Shown here piece after piece: positions 34,162 through 46,621 of a stretch of 64,000 bases of DNA; the stretch's first letter is position 1, and each line of letters starts with the position of its first letter. Position numbers and translations under genes: made by a program. Source of the DNA: Zygnema circumcarinatum (Eukaryota > Streptophyta > Zygnematophyceae > Zygnematales > Zygnemataceae); the NCBI GenBank assembly GCA_037447605.1, contig CM074817.1, positions 1,566,836-1,630,835 of the forward strand, given 5' to 3'. The notes under the pieces were generated by a model. The model searched no databases. It was not told the DNA's origin and saw only the letters and a list, made by a program, of their open reading frames with translations.

Positions 34162-37100
34162 TTATTTACAGGTCCACGACAGACCTAACTTTTCCAACTT
34201 CAATAGCATGGAAAGGGCAGCCGAGTCCTTTGCCTTAGCATGAGATGGCATGGGCGTACCTGCTGCCGAAATTTCCTCATCCTGAATTGCCACGTGAGAG
34301 CAGAAAACAAACAGTGGGCAGTGCTGAGTTCCTTCCTCCTTGAGCAGCTTGTATGTGGGTAGCTTCCAGCCATTCTTGGTACAAAGGTGAACCAAAATTT
34401 GTCTGCTTAAGCCCTTCGTCTTCAAAACATAGCTGCAATCATCACTGAACTTTCCGGTATCACTGCCTTCAGAAGGTGCTTTGTCACCATTATCTGCACG
34501 AACAGTAGCATTATTCACAAGAGAACTCCCGATATCTGTGCTCACATTCTCGTGAGATATTCCACGAGTGTGCTCCCATTCCTTCCAAGAAACACCTGAA
34601 TCTTGACCTGTTCTGGCAGCAGGCTCTGTATCTTCTTCCTCTATCAAATCCTCTCCAGGCAGCAGTGGCGCTTTACTTTCCTCGGTTTTCTGAGCTGGAT
34701 GTTTATTGATACTTGTCTCAGAACACACAAAGATTGCATTCCGAGTCTCGGGCTTTCCAAACAAAACACGACTTTGGCTCCACCATTTGCTCTTGCCATC
34801 ACGTCCTTCATCGTAGGCCCTTTCTTTGGATGGCAGTTCATCATGAAACATCTCTCTACTGACTCTGCACGAGTCCTCGAAAAGTTGACTTCCCAGAGCG
34901 CCTCCTTGCAGGACATTCCTATTCCTGTCTAGTTTTCCTTCCTCCCCTTCTCTAGAAGGTAGGTCAGTCTCTGTAAACTGTTTGTTGACTGCAGATTTAC
35001 AACAAAAGTCTACCACTTCGTCCTTTGGCTTTCCTTCTTCAGAGAGATTTTTCAGAGCTTCATTTGAAGCTAGCCGTCGTGCGGTTTGGTAGCTTGAATT
35101 TTCAGCCCAAGCAGCAACACGACCATTGATCCAAAGCTCCACAATATGATCTCCGCAATCTGAGCAATCATTAGTCCGTGCCTGCATCATGAAGTAGCCC
35201 GCAAGCGCGTTTCTATCACTTAAAGTAGAAACCACTTTCCAATGGTGACGAACACACCTACTCCTTTGCATTATGAACTGCTATGTCGCCATGACAGGTG
35301 CATGTCTTCATGCAATGATAATAGTTTGAAGTTTATTCGATGAAATCTACGATGAAACTTGGCTGCCCTGAGTTGTTGCTATTTTCAACAAGGTAAGTTT
35401 CAGCAGTACGCACCTCAATACTCCATGCGTTCTTCTGGCAAAGCAACACAAGTTCTGCAGTGGGATGTATGGCAGTTCTGCCTGCTTCTGGTAAGGGAGA
35501 AGCCAAGGGCTTGTACACCTGGAATCCGAATATGAGGTCAGTTGATCAGCGATAACCATTTTTTAGAAAACTTTTCCCTATTTGCTTGAATTTTCGCCAA
35601 AAGAGTCCCTATTCATGCGAACATTCCAAGCTAGGCATCACTGAAAATGGCAGAACTCCTTTACCTGCCACAGCGTGTTTGCATCAAAATCACAGTCCAG
35701 AATTATCGCCCCGGCAAGTGCTCCACACAGATCTGAAAGGGCCTTTGGAGCACTTGCTGTCACATGTCCGAATGCGTGTTTTGGAAAGTCTGCTCCTTCA
35801 CTCTCTCTTCCCGACTCTTCTTCCTCCACAGCTCTGACAAAAGCTGCTATTCGCTGCTTTAGCCCGCCATGCGCTACACGAAAGTGCTTTTGGAGACCAC
35901 AGCGAATGATCATGCGGGCATAACGCTCGTTATTCACAGCAGCCTGCATAGAGAGTATTGAGGAGACGAAGAAAAGTGTGACTTAGAAAAACTAGAGCGC
36001 TGAAGTACGTTCAACTTCAATGGCAGAGTTTCAAGAATCCAAATACCTGTCTCAAGATATTGAGCGTGCCGGGATCCCGATCCGGATTGTTGATGAGAAG
36101 TTGCCAAGTCAAAACATAGTCAATCGCAGCGTTACCCAAGTGAGCTAGTTTCTCAAAGTAGCTTCCATCCACACTTTCTTCTTCGCAAGAAGCATGCCGC
36201 AGAACTTTACTCAACAAGTAGCGTCTTCTGAATGTGTAGCCGATCAAACTCTCTACTTTATTCATTTCTTCGTCCCCTATCTCGCTCGCCATATTGTTAT
36301 TCCGCTCTTTAAGTTTCAGGAAGGAAGCTCCCAATTCTCGAAACCCTTGAGGTGGAGCAGCCATGGAGCACTCATTGAGGGAAGCAGGTGGGTTGGCTAT
36401 TAGCGGCCGTTTCAGGTCTTCAAGTGAGTCTTTAGGGCTTTTAGGTTTGATATCTGTAGTCAACCATGGACTGTTCTTCATTGTTGCACCCGCTCCAAGG
36501 TCGGACCTATTCCCTTCATGTATTCCAAGAACACATGTATCGCCCACTGGAAGTTCCCCAGGATTCAATCTAAGCGATTGAACCACGTATCCTGCCTCAA
36601 TGCCAATTGAAGTCATAAATTTAACAGCGTAGTCCTCATCATCTCGTTCTAGAATCAATAGTCCAATAATTGCTTCCACCACGTCTGCAATGATCTTATC
36701 AGATATTGCTTGCTCAGAGCGACAAAACGACGAATGGCATGACAATAAGTCAAACCCTTCATTTCGTACGTCACAACACTGTCTGTCAGGGCAAACATTT
36801 GCTTGCTCACGAATCGGCTTGTCTTCTCTCATAGGAATGGCTGAAAGGCCCGGTGCTTCCCATGCCCTGACGTCAAAGTGCTCACTTACAATGTAGTAAG
36901 GCAGGCCTGCCTCGACAGCTAGTTTTTTAAGTTCTTTGTTGCTCACTTGGTTCTGCAGGACGAATGAGGATTATAAACATCAAATGTGGGGTTTGCACTC
37001 CTTCAAAAAACACTAGCTATCACACTATCCATTGGTCAGGAATGAGGAACGGAGGAGGGCTGTTTACGCACCGTCAGTAGTTCGGCTAGTCGAAGCTCAC

Positions 37101-39134
37101 TCGCATCGAAGTGGTTGAAGAAAAGTGAGCGAGCCACAGCATATCTCAAATATGCGTCACCCAAAAACTCATGGCGTTCGTACGAGTAGCCCTCCTGACT
37201 GCCTCGAGCAGTAAGAGCCTGCCGGAAAGACATGACTCACGGGAACACGGAGTTGCATTTGATCAAAATCTGCTGATGTTTGATGTCAGGGAAAAAATTT
37301 GCCCTTCCGCCCTGATAAAGACGAGCCACTGCACACAATGCATCTGCTACATGTTCGGAGAATAGTAACACAGTTCTCTGGCTACTACAGATGCGTGATG
37401 TTTTTATTTCTGATGCAATCAAAATGCATGCCAATGGTGAGCAGACAAACCTCCAACAGTTTCCTTGGAGAAACTCCAGAAAGTCCGAAATGCGCCTTGA
37501 GCTCAGATGCGAGCAGCAGGCAGTGAAGTCGATGCATGACAGATGGCAGCCGCACGGCTCCTCTCACAGTCTGGCCTGTAAATCTATCAGATAGTACGCA
37601 CAGTTCAGGTGGCATGTATATTTTCGAATGGCGATTGGACTCAGTCTGCACTGCTCTCGGCTTTTGAATGAGCATATTGCTGGCCTGCCGCACAGCCGAA
37701 GACATGCTGTTAACTTTCAGCTAGCAGCACATCCTGCCTGATGCTTTGACAAAACAAAAAGATTTCTGGAAATTCTCAGACAACTGTGAGAGGCCATGAA
37801 GTCGTTGTTCATGGCCACTGAATGAGAATTGCGGCACCACCACAATGGGAATGCTCGCTAAAAATTTACCAATGCTGACATTTTGTTTTCGTTTGCGGGC
37901 ATGAAAGTTTCACCTTCAGACGTCGCAAAAGAAGGAGAGGCTGCTGAGTGTGCTTTATCTCCAACCCATGCTTACTCTTGAAATACTCTGCATAGCTTAT
38001 AGACCCTAGTTTCCCCTTTCCAGGGACCGGGCTTTCAGCCGTTAGATCGGACGAGACGGTAAGCACAATACAAGGTTCATGGTTTTGAACTCCTGTAACC
38101 AGGGAATCTATAACATCAGCTATACGGAAAGTGCCATTTCTTAGAATTAAGTGTTTCTTGAAATTTGTTGCAAGAATTTCCGGTGGATCCTGCATCGACG
38201 TACTTTGGAGTTTTTCCTCACAACACGAAACATCTCGCGAGGAGCAGCACTCTGCAGTATTGAAGACGTCACTTGAACTCATCATCTTTTTTGCCTCCTC
38301 CATTTGGAATTCTTGATGGTTATCAAACTGCTTGACCACATTCTCTATTTCCAAGTCTTGTGCTGTGCCGTTTGTGGTTTTTGAGGGAAAGAAATCTGTA
38401 TGGCAGACAGACAAGCTTCGACAGAAGTCTGCATGCCTTTCAGCGTTTGAAGTTGCATCCTTCTGCCAGAAATACTTCACGATCTCGTGTTTCAGCTTCA
38501 GTGAGGACGTCAGTTGCTCTTCCATTTCCGGTCTATGAGTAAGCCTAGCAAATTTATTCAGGTTGAGGAGAATGTAAGCTCTGTGATAGCACCAGAAGTT
38601 CGCCCACTCCATGTTCGACTTTGAATTGAAGCTTTTCGCTACATTCTCTCTCAGTGGTTCCGGCACAGCTCTCGCGAAGCCATTCTCGCTCAAACCGAGA
38701 GCTATCCTGAGAGTTTCGACATGAGATATCTTTGCTTCTTCTAGTTGCACGTGGTTAAAAGAAAAAGGTCCTAAAGGATGTAAGCGCGCTGCAACAGAAG
38801 AATGCGGGAGAAAAAGTTCCATGTCGCCAGATACAACATCGTTATCAAGACATTCCGCCACAAGCAAAACAAAATCTTCCGCCGCTGCCTGTGGCGGATC
38901 TGACAAGCAGTCGATTGGCTTAAAATGGATCACATAGGCATAAAGTAAAGTTTCCAAAGACGGCGCAGAAGAAGTAATTGTGTTTCTGGCAGTGCCGTCC
39001 CCCTTCTGCTTCGCTTCCTCGTCTTGCAAGGCTGCTTGTACTATCCAGATTCCGGTAAACTTCTTCGGCCAAAGCCGAGGATATGCTGCAATAGAATGAG
39101 GATACCTTTCAACTCTTGCTAGCAGAGTCGCCAT
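34162..39134 (-). CDS. Dicer-like protein without helicase, RNase IIIb site degraded
   Basis: Seven exons: 39134-37914, 37684-37451, 37218-37072, 36952-36047, 35943-35665, 35518-35414 and 35277-34162, all phase 0 (1,335 residues). Order: a platform-like region (YAYVIHFKP, DMELFLPHSSV) from the N-terminus; a PAZ domain (about 320-407, ISYAEYFKSKHGLEI); the linker LPSVMHRLHCLLLASELK; RNase IIIa with ERHEFLGDAYLRYAVARSLF (E502, D506) and DKIIADVVEAIIG (D624, E627), all four metal ligands kept; RNase IIIb with FEKLAHLGNAAIDYVLT, where the usual E and D are A804 and N808, and ALSDLCGALAGAI, where D907 stays but the usual E is G910. A dsRBD-like stretch follows, and a clear C-terminal dsRBD (GWKLPTYKLLKEEG, AALSMLLKL). 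No helicase or DUF283 is present. An in-frame stop (TAG) lies 15 bases before the ATG. Likely role: dsRNA binding with single-strand nicking, or a partner of another nuclease; inference only. Confidence 0.9.
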
Positions 39135-39238
39135 TACGTAGAAACCCTAACTCGCAACTGCAGGATGCAATACCAGATACTGCCACTCTGTCTGAATGTC
39201 TAAAAACCAGACCGACCGTCTGTTAATCCATCGCCACA
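39135..39238 (-). promoter_or_regulatory. Upstream region of the Dicer-like gene with telo-box
   Basis: AAACCCTAA at 39142-39150 (minus strand TTAGGGTTT) lies within 20 bp of the start codon. Telo-boxes in such 5' positions are known in plants for translation and cell-cycle genes. Function here is inferred. Confidence 0.45.
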
Positions 39239-39277
39239 AGCCATGGCATGGCATGGCATGGCATGGCATGGCATGGG
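39239..39277 (+). repeat. TGGCA pentamer microsatellite
   Basis: Six to seven tandem copies of ATGGC/TGGCA immediately upstream of the Dicer-like gene. The same GGCATGG word is the core of the 58.7-60.2 kb minisatellite. Confidence 0.93.
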
Positions 39278-40542
39278 GCACGGGCAGTACGCGTACGCCT
39301 CGAAGTCATCCAAGGGCAGAGGGTGAATTGGAGCTGAGCTGGCACAGTACGTGGCATTTCGAAGTCCGTTGTGTGCCTTGCTGGCACTGTTTAGGGTACT
39401 CGTGGCAGATAGGTTTGGAACAACCAATGAGATACGTACACGTGACATCACGACGCTGACATGTTCAGAAAATGCCGACTTGGCACGCCACGCTGGCACG
39501 CCTGGTGGTTCGGTCACAGCAACCGTCGCTGTACGCTGCGCTTCAAGCACGGTCCGTGGGTGGACGGGTCTCCGACTCTGGTAATTTTCCAATCCAAGCT
39601 TCTTTTTTTGTGCTTATCCTCTGCGACCAGTTCCTCGTGGTTCCCATTGCTGATGTTGTCCATGTACATTGGATGGCATCGCCATCGTGAGATCAATGCC
39701 ACTTTCATTTCCTTTTTCTGTTTTCTTTTCTGGTCATTGCGCGCAATATGAAAAACAACAGGCGGATGACGGTCCGCGTGCGTTGCCTAGCGGTAAGGGG
39801 AGGAAGTGGCATTGATCTAACGATGGCGGGGCCATGGTAAGTGGTCAGGCATGAAATATTGCTTTGCACGGTAAATTGCACGGTCCATGAGAACGTCGCT
39901 TTACGAATCAGCGATTTGACACCCTGTTGTTTCACGTTGTCCTTACGTGGAGTGTCGCCGAGAGGGAGACGGTCAATGGGAGGTGGGAAGAGCAAGAGAG
40001 TGTGAAAGAGGCAGGAGGGGAAGGGAGGGGGAGGAAAATAATGGCGACCTAACCCTAATATAGCTATAACTCTGACTCTGACCTTTACCTTTAAAAAACA
40101 CTTCGGAAAAAAATGCCTGGTGATGTGCAGCGTGGCCTTTCTCTCGACGTATGTTCTTCACATGCGGGGCTCAAGCTCAGAGCACACTGCAGCAAGGGCT
40201 TGAAAAGCGACTGTTTTCTACTCCATATGTGTAAGGAAAAGAAGCGAAGGAAGAGACAAGCAGCCACGGCATGGAGGGAAACCTTTAGGTTCAATATCCT
40301 TTTGATAATTTTGAAGTTGCTGGAGGGAGCCTGCTTTCATCAACAATAATTGGATTCCCATTGCAGGCAAGGAACCTGATTCCACTACTTGCCTGTTGGG
40401 AGCTCCGCCGTCTAACCTGCTGCTGTGGAACTGAACACCAACCATGGAAACTCAATGTCTCTACAAGAGAAAAGGAGGGGAGACTCGAGACTGTGAAAGA
40501 AACTATAGAGATTACGCATCTGCCGATGTGGTCAGCGAGGTG
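39278..40542. other. Intergenic between the Dicer-like gene and NDUFA8
   Basis: Holds R1 copies 6 and 7 and otherwise no coding signal. No helicase motifs (DExH, SAT, QxxGRxGR) were seen on the minus strand here, so the Dicer-like gene does not continue upstream. Confidence 0.5.
39622..39850. repeat. Dispersed repeat R1, inverted pair (copies 6 and 7)
   Basis: Copy 6 (39,622-39,708) is on the minus strand: GACCAGTTCCTCGTGGTTCC, GTCCATGTACATTGGATGGC, ATCGTGAGATCAATGCCAC. Copy 7 (39,805-39,850) is a partial plus copy starting AAGTGGCATTGATCTAACG. The two face each other across about 100 bp, as the arms of a small foldback element would. Confidence 0.75.
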
Positions 40543-41100
40543 TCACAAGGGGCATGCCTTCTCAAACTCGCTCTGTTGCTTCCGACACATTTCAAACTCA
40601 TTCGTGTAGTAGTTCATACACTTGGCATAGGTATCCATCGCTTTAGGGCACGTAGTATGGAGCTCCTTCAATCTGCAGCACCCTCAGTCACCAATGACTC
40701 TCAAGTACTCCAAAACTGTAATTGCACTCGAGTACGTCCGAGTCTCCAAGATTACAGCAAAGCTACAATCTTCAACACAACAAAGACCATAGATATGAAA
40801 CAAGTGCTAGCGTGGCTAGAGGGCATAAAAGCAGAAAAAAATATCTCCTACATACTCATAATGCATGGCAGAGTGCCACAGGAGAATTAAGGATGGAACG
40901 ACGTACAATGAAAGCACGCATTTCGTGACATTTTCCCCCTGCTGAAGGCACTTCTCGGGGTTTTCGTCGGCCTTCTTACACTCCAAAAAAGCTTGATTCT
41001 GTTCTCTGCACTTCAAAGAAATGTGCTTCGCGGCCGTCATCAGAACTGCAGAGGTGGTGAGGGGTGTGTCCGCATCGCTCACGGCTGCGTCCCCGGCCAT
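40543..41100 (-). CDS. NDUFA8: Mitochondrial complex I subunit NDUFA8-like (CX9C protein)
   Basis: Two exons, 41100-40907 and 40672-40543, joined in phase 2 (107 residues). The protein starts MAGDAAVSDADTPL and continues TSAVLMTAAKHISLKC. It carries three CX9C pairs (CREQNQAFLEC, CLQQGENVTKC, CPKAMDTYAKC) and a final C-x10-C (CRKQQSEFEKAC), then PL and stop. This is the accessory subunit of NADH dehydrogenase on the intermembrane-space side, imported by the MIA40 disulfide relay. Length matches plant homologues (about 106 residues). A longer start at 41154 is open in frame but adds an unlikely Lys/Arg-rich stretch that contains a splice-like CAG/GTGAAAG, so I used the inner Met. Confidence 0.92.
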
Positions 41101-42879
41101 TGGGGCACCCTTCACTTTGCGCTGAATTCTTTCACCTGGCAAGCACAAGGGCAAGAGATTAGCCCCACACCAGTATTGGAAGACGAGGAATGGTAGACAA
41201 GGTATCTTTCAACGGTATCTACCCTATCACTAACTGCTGTCACTTTCCGGTTCTTGAGAATCTGACCAACAAATGGCTGCGAGCGCGCCATAGAACAGTA
41301 AGCAACGCGACCTCCGCAAATGCAGGTGGAGTTAACAATATTATTGGGTAGACGTTACAACGGGATGCTGTCATAAAAATAATTGAGAGCAGTAAGAACC
41401 CCCGTCAACAACTGCCAGATTTGACGTGATTAGGCATGGATATAACATGATGAGCAGAAACTGCTATAAGATGCACTTTGGATCATACATAAAAAGAAAC
41501 TACGCTTCAGGTATTCATCTCCAAAACGGTTCTTTTCTCGAAGGGCATATAATACGTCTTAGAGAGAATAGAGACTAGTGGCTATGTACCAGCCCGTATA
41601 TACTTACTACGTAGCCTGAAAAAAGAAAAGGAGGGAGCGGAATGCAGATTTCAGGAACGCTCTAATCTGACCACATACAGTCCGAATTCCTATTGCAAAC
41701 GGAAGTTCAAACAGAGTGGACAGGCTTGCCCTCAGCGGTGCAAACACATGAACACAGCCACACTTCAAGCCCCAGTCCATGCCCATCATGAGCTCCATAA
41801 CAACTCGTGTCTTGTAGCAAGCCTGAAAAACAAAATTGCAACAAATGAATACTAAACTTTCCTCCCAAAAATAGCCTCTGCCTTCACGTAAAGAAACAAT
41901 AGCCGATGAAAGCTCCCTCAATGATTTTAAGGTGAAAATGGAAAAAATGGGTTACCTTAATAAAATAATTATGGCGCCCCTGCAACTAAGGCTGCTTTTA
42001 AAAAGCGACTGAGAGAAGAGGGGCCACATTATATGAACATAACGAATGTGAAAAAGTTTTCAGCTCCATCTCATTCTTTCCGTCTATCTCCCCATTCTCG
42101 CTAGCAGTTGGCATCATCCTTTCCCCTGTCTCTCTCTCTCGCGCGGTCTCTCGCTTTATTTCTCTCTCCCACCTCCCCAACCAGTGCCTTCATGTAGATG
42201 TTGAACTCTAATCTTGCATTGTATGTTTTGAAATCCATTATTCTAGTTTTCTCGCTCTATATACTCGCATATCCCCTATTCACTCCACCTATCTATCTCT
42301 ATTCTTCTGAAGTCTGGATCCCTTCATACCCTGTGAAACAGTTCACTCCTACCAGCTGTCTCTTCTGCTTCTATATAATGTGTCTCTAGCACTATTTTTC
42401 AGCATCCTCTCCTTTAAATTATTTACTCTCGCTTTCTCTCCCCCACCCTCCCTCGCCCCTCGGCTCCTCCGCCTCTGCTAAAGCCACCATTTGATGGTCC
42501 ACATCCACCTCAGCGCATTGCATTTCCTTTCTCATTTTCCATACTATAGATCCATCCACCTACCTCAAGTGCAGGAGCAATACGACAGCCGCACTCCCTC
42601 CCAGCGCTCCACTCCTCGCTCCGTCTCCCTCCGCCTCTCACCCTCCCTGCTCCCTCCCCCCACCGCGGAGGAGGCAATGCTTTTTAGGGCACCAAGTTTC
42701 CAGAGTGCGTATCGCGATATCATACGACTACGATACTTACGATACGCTATAAGCAATACGGTGTTTTTGTGATAGACACGATACGATATGGAAAGGTGCG
42801 ATACGATATGGGCCCTTAAGACGAGGTGTGAAGCTCGAAGGCTGCGAGTTAACGGAGGCAGGGAGAGCAGAGTGCAGCC
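41101..42879. other. Intergenic with C/T-rich tracts
   Basis: No gene supported. Pyrimidine-rich stretches lie at about 42,110-42,180 and 42,425-42,660. A small cluster of CGATATCATACGACTACGATAC-like words lies near 42,715-42,810, just before the PORR gene, made of repeated GATAC units. Confidence 0.4.
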
Positions 42880-45800
42880 ATGGCTGCCATGGCATGGAAC
42901 GTCTCTGGTTCTGTCGGCAGCAGCTTGAAGCTGCAGGAGACGAGCGCACCTGCCTCTATTTCAAGGGTGGAATGCTGCTGCAGGTCCACCTTTTGGGGAG
43001 GCGGCGTTCTTGAAGAACGCAGTAAAGTGGAATGGTTGCGCTACAAGCTTCGCACTGCTAAGGTAAAGTAGGGTCTGTTCTGTGTCAGTAAGATTTGTCT
43101 TATGCGTGGTATTTCTTTGTTTTTTTATCTTAGAAAGGGTTTAGGTTCCAGTAGGATGATGCAGAGGGGACTGAAACCGGAGTGGTTGTTTCAACGAGAC
43201 GTACTGGCAGTCAGCTCCTTTCTCTGCTGGATACCCTTGCATTTAAAAATGAGAAGAATTTCTTGTATGTTTACAGGATAATCCTCAATTGCCCATGCCA
43301 ATGGCGAAAATCAAGCGCCGTAAAGACCCTCAATTGGATGAAGTTATTGAGCGTGACAAGAAAGTGCGCCTTGTGACTAAAATGAAGGAACTCCTCGTCA
43401 AGCAGGTCTGCTCTGGGGCTCATCTCGTTTAGTTACAAGATTAACGAAAAGCCTTCTTTGTTGTATATCCCTTTTTTTGTGCGAACTGCGTTCTTGCTAG
43501 GCAGCGCTGGAGTAGTATCTTATATAGTGATTCATGCATATGTATTGCCAATTTCTTACGATTCTGCTTTTGTATGGTTTTTAGGAGGGACGGGTCATGT
43601 CGTTGAAACAGCTGGGATTGCATCGGCGCACGCTTGGATTGCGAGGAAGGCGGCGGTGCATTGTGTTGCTGAGGAGGTGAGACTGGACATCCATTTGTTG
43701 TTGGAGTTCGTTTTGAAGAATCTGACAAGGCAAAGCAGGAGATGCCGCATGTGAGGTTAATTGTTGCATACTAGTTTATAGCGAGTCATCAACACCTAGC
43801 TAAAATAGTAGAGTAAAGAGCAGAAAACAGCTTTACTTAATCCCGACTCAGTAATCAGAAAGTTTACACTTTCGTCCAAACTCCTTCATTGGAAAGGCAA
43901 TGAACTTGATCGGAAAGGCAATTCAGAAATAAAATTAAAAGGCATCTACAAGATCAATCTGAACTACCCTTTGATAGTCAGGCTATAAACTTTTATTGCC
44001 CTGTAGTTGGTGTAATTTTTACTTGTATCTAACCTGGCATGTGTTAGTTCAATGGTCAATGGAAAAGAAAGTCGGTTACTTCATGGAGGTGGTCTCTGAT
44101 TGCAGGTTCCCCGCAGTGTTTGAGGTGCACGATGAGGGGGCCGGACAGGTGTGGTTTCGATTCACAAGGGCTGCAGAAGAGCAATATCTGAAAGAGACTC
44201 TTCTGAGGGAGAGAATGGAAAGCATTCTGGTTGACAAGGTAAGAATATTTGTTGCTCAAATCAGAAAGCAGTAGGGACTGTGATGTTCTTTGATCTTTCA
44301 ACCATCCGCCGGGCATGCACAGAATACTTCATAAACTGTATCCACCAACTATTAAGTGCATATTAGATACCTTCTTGCATCAAACCCCTGCACTGCTAAG
44401 GTATATGTCCGTCCATTGAAGACTTGGAGGTTTTCTGTACCTTTACCTTACCTTTTTGTATAGAACATCAATCATGTCCTGCAGAAGTCGTCTGCACTTA
44501 AGCTTAATCTGTCGGCCGTTTCTCGCGTATTGCGTAGGTTCGAAAGCTGCTAATGATGGCAACAGAGAAGCAGCTACTTGTTCAGAAACTCACACACCTC
44601 CGGAGAGACTTGGGCTTGCCGCAAGACTTCGCAACAGTAAGTACAATCTCGCCATCACGCCATATAGAGGACAAGAGGATATCAGTGTTCGTACTTTATC
44701 CATTATGGATACCCTTTGTTTTGTTGAGTGGGACCTCTTTACTATTGCAACTAGTAGGCGGAGAGCCTCTTATGGACCTCAGACAAGTGGGTGTTGAACT
44801 TCTTTGACGAATTAGAGAGCGTGTGCTGGAATAAGGCATGCATTCCTAACGACTCAGACTATGCATATCAAGGTCGACTAAAAGAGTCCTCGGATCCCAT
44901 GTATGAAATCTAGAAAACATAAAGAAGAGGGAGACAAAAAGCTAGTCCTTATGCCTTCCCCTGTGTGTGTGTGTACAGAACATGTTGCGCAATTACCCGC
45001 AATACTTTCGTCTCAAGTCCACAGTGGAGGGACCCATGTTGGAGCTAACCTCCTGGGATCCCTGCCTTGCAGTGTCAGCCCTAGAACATCAAGCAGCAAA
45101 AGAAGCAGCAAAGTTAAAGGAACAGAGTGAAGCTACCTTTGTGGGACAAGGTCTAGGGAAACAAAGCGATTTTGGGCCTGCAGTCGATGGGTTACAATTG
45201 GTAGAGGATGACGAAGAGTATACGAGTGAGGATGAAAGCGAATGGCTAGAACAACGAATCAGTGATGCAGAAGCGATAGAAAGACTGGGCTTCCGCAGCC
45301 CCTTTCGTAGTCCAATCGATGTGACTGATGGTGAACATCGTTTGTTGGCAAATGGTGATGCTGAAGGGAATTCTAGGCTTGTAGAAGATGGAGCTCAGGG
45401 AAGTGTAGAACTTAATGGTGAGGAGGCTGCTATGGCTGCAATAGCAAGAGGGAAGGCAGCAGTTGGAGCAGGAACATTTGGAACTTCAACTGATCCTGAT
45501 CGGCATGCCCGTAAGAAACGGGTGAATCTTAACTTTCCACCTGGCTATAGTGTTTCACGGAAGGACCTGAAACGACTGCAGGCCTTCTTGGACCTTCCAT
45601 TTGTCTCACCTTATTCTGACGCTTCTGAAGTTCATCCGGCGTCCAAGGAAGCAGAGAAGCGTAGCGTAGCCGTTCTGCATGAGATGCTGTCACTGACATT
45701 GGAAAAACGGCTGCTATGTGATCATTTCACACATTTTCGAAGAGATTACAGGTGAGTTTAGAAGGAAGGGTTGGGAGAGTGTAATCGAAAACGGGTACGA

Positions 45801-46621
45801 CATTGTAGTGTTTTCCTAAGCTATATAGATGGTGCATGATGCCGTATCATATCTCTCCCATGTGGGCTTTGTCTGAAGAAGAGAGATGGTTCAAGTCTGT
45901 TCCCTTCGGAAGATGTTACAGCAGTTGGGGCAGCGTAGAAACTGACCACTGAATGATAGTGGATTTGGCAGTGACAGTGATCATATTGAGCATCGTTTGT
46001 TTTCGAAGTCGATGTTGGTGTTTAACCATCGTTTGGCATTGTAAGCAGAGATTGGTGTATCGATCTACAGTCAGTTCTAATGAGCATGTGGACATGTGCA
46101 GGTTGAGTCAGCGTCTTCGTGGGATGATCATTCGCCACCCTGAGCTCTTCTATGTCTCAGAAAAAGGCATGCGTGATTCAGTCTTTCTTCGAGAGGCTTA
46201 CAATGGCCTGACTCTTGTCAAAAAGGACCCGCTTGTGCAAGTAACCGACGAACTGCGACAACTTGTGTGGTTGGGAAAGAAAACACAGAAAATAAGGTCA
46301 CGTGGTGAAGGCGATGAAGATGAAGATGATGACAATGAGGACTATAGTGAGGATGATGAGGATGATGATGACGATGATGATGATGATGATTATGAGGATG
46401 ATGATGACGATGATGGGTGGGGGGAGAGTGATGATGAAGAAGAGATTTCCCGCGATGAAGATCGGCCCCCACGAGGGTATGCAAGAGGAGCACGCACCTA
46501 TCCTCCTGTGCAAGGTCGGGTTTTACAAGTAGGGAGGCAGAAGGTGCCGGCATCAACCTGGAGAAGGCCGCAGCCTGAAAAGCAAGAGGCGGTTGGTGCA
46601 CCGCCGAAAGAGAGATGGTGA
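42880..46621 (+). CDS. PORR-domain organelle RNA-binding protein
   Basis: Seven exons: 42880-43062, 43277-43405, 43585-43676, 44106-44238, 44538-44636, 44979-45751 and 46102-46621; phases agree (642 residues). After a putative organelle-targeting N-terminus (Ser-rich, few acidic residues), the PORR domain starts around KRRKDPQLDEVIERDKKVRL. It continues through FPAVFEVHDEG, WFRFTRAAEE, NMLRNYPQYF, NFPPGYSVSRKDLKRLQAF and the late block LRGMIIRHPELFYVSEKGMRDSVFLREAYNG. PORR proteins (WTF1, RPD1, ROOT PRIMORDIUM DEFECTIVE type) help splice group II introns in plastids or mitochondria. The organelle cannot be told here. The tail holds a run of Asp and Glu (about residues 535-590) from GAT/GAG repeats, then a Pro/Arg-rich end. 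Confidence 0.9.

Noticed and set aside
39135-40542. Missing helicase exons of the Dicer-like gene
   Set aside because: No helicase motifs on the minus strand, an in-frame stop before the ATG, and NDUFA8 occupies the next stretch on the same strand.
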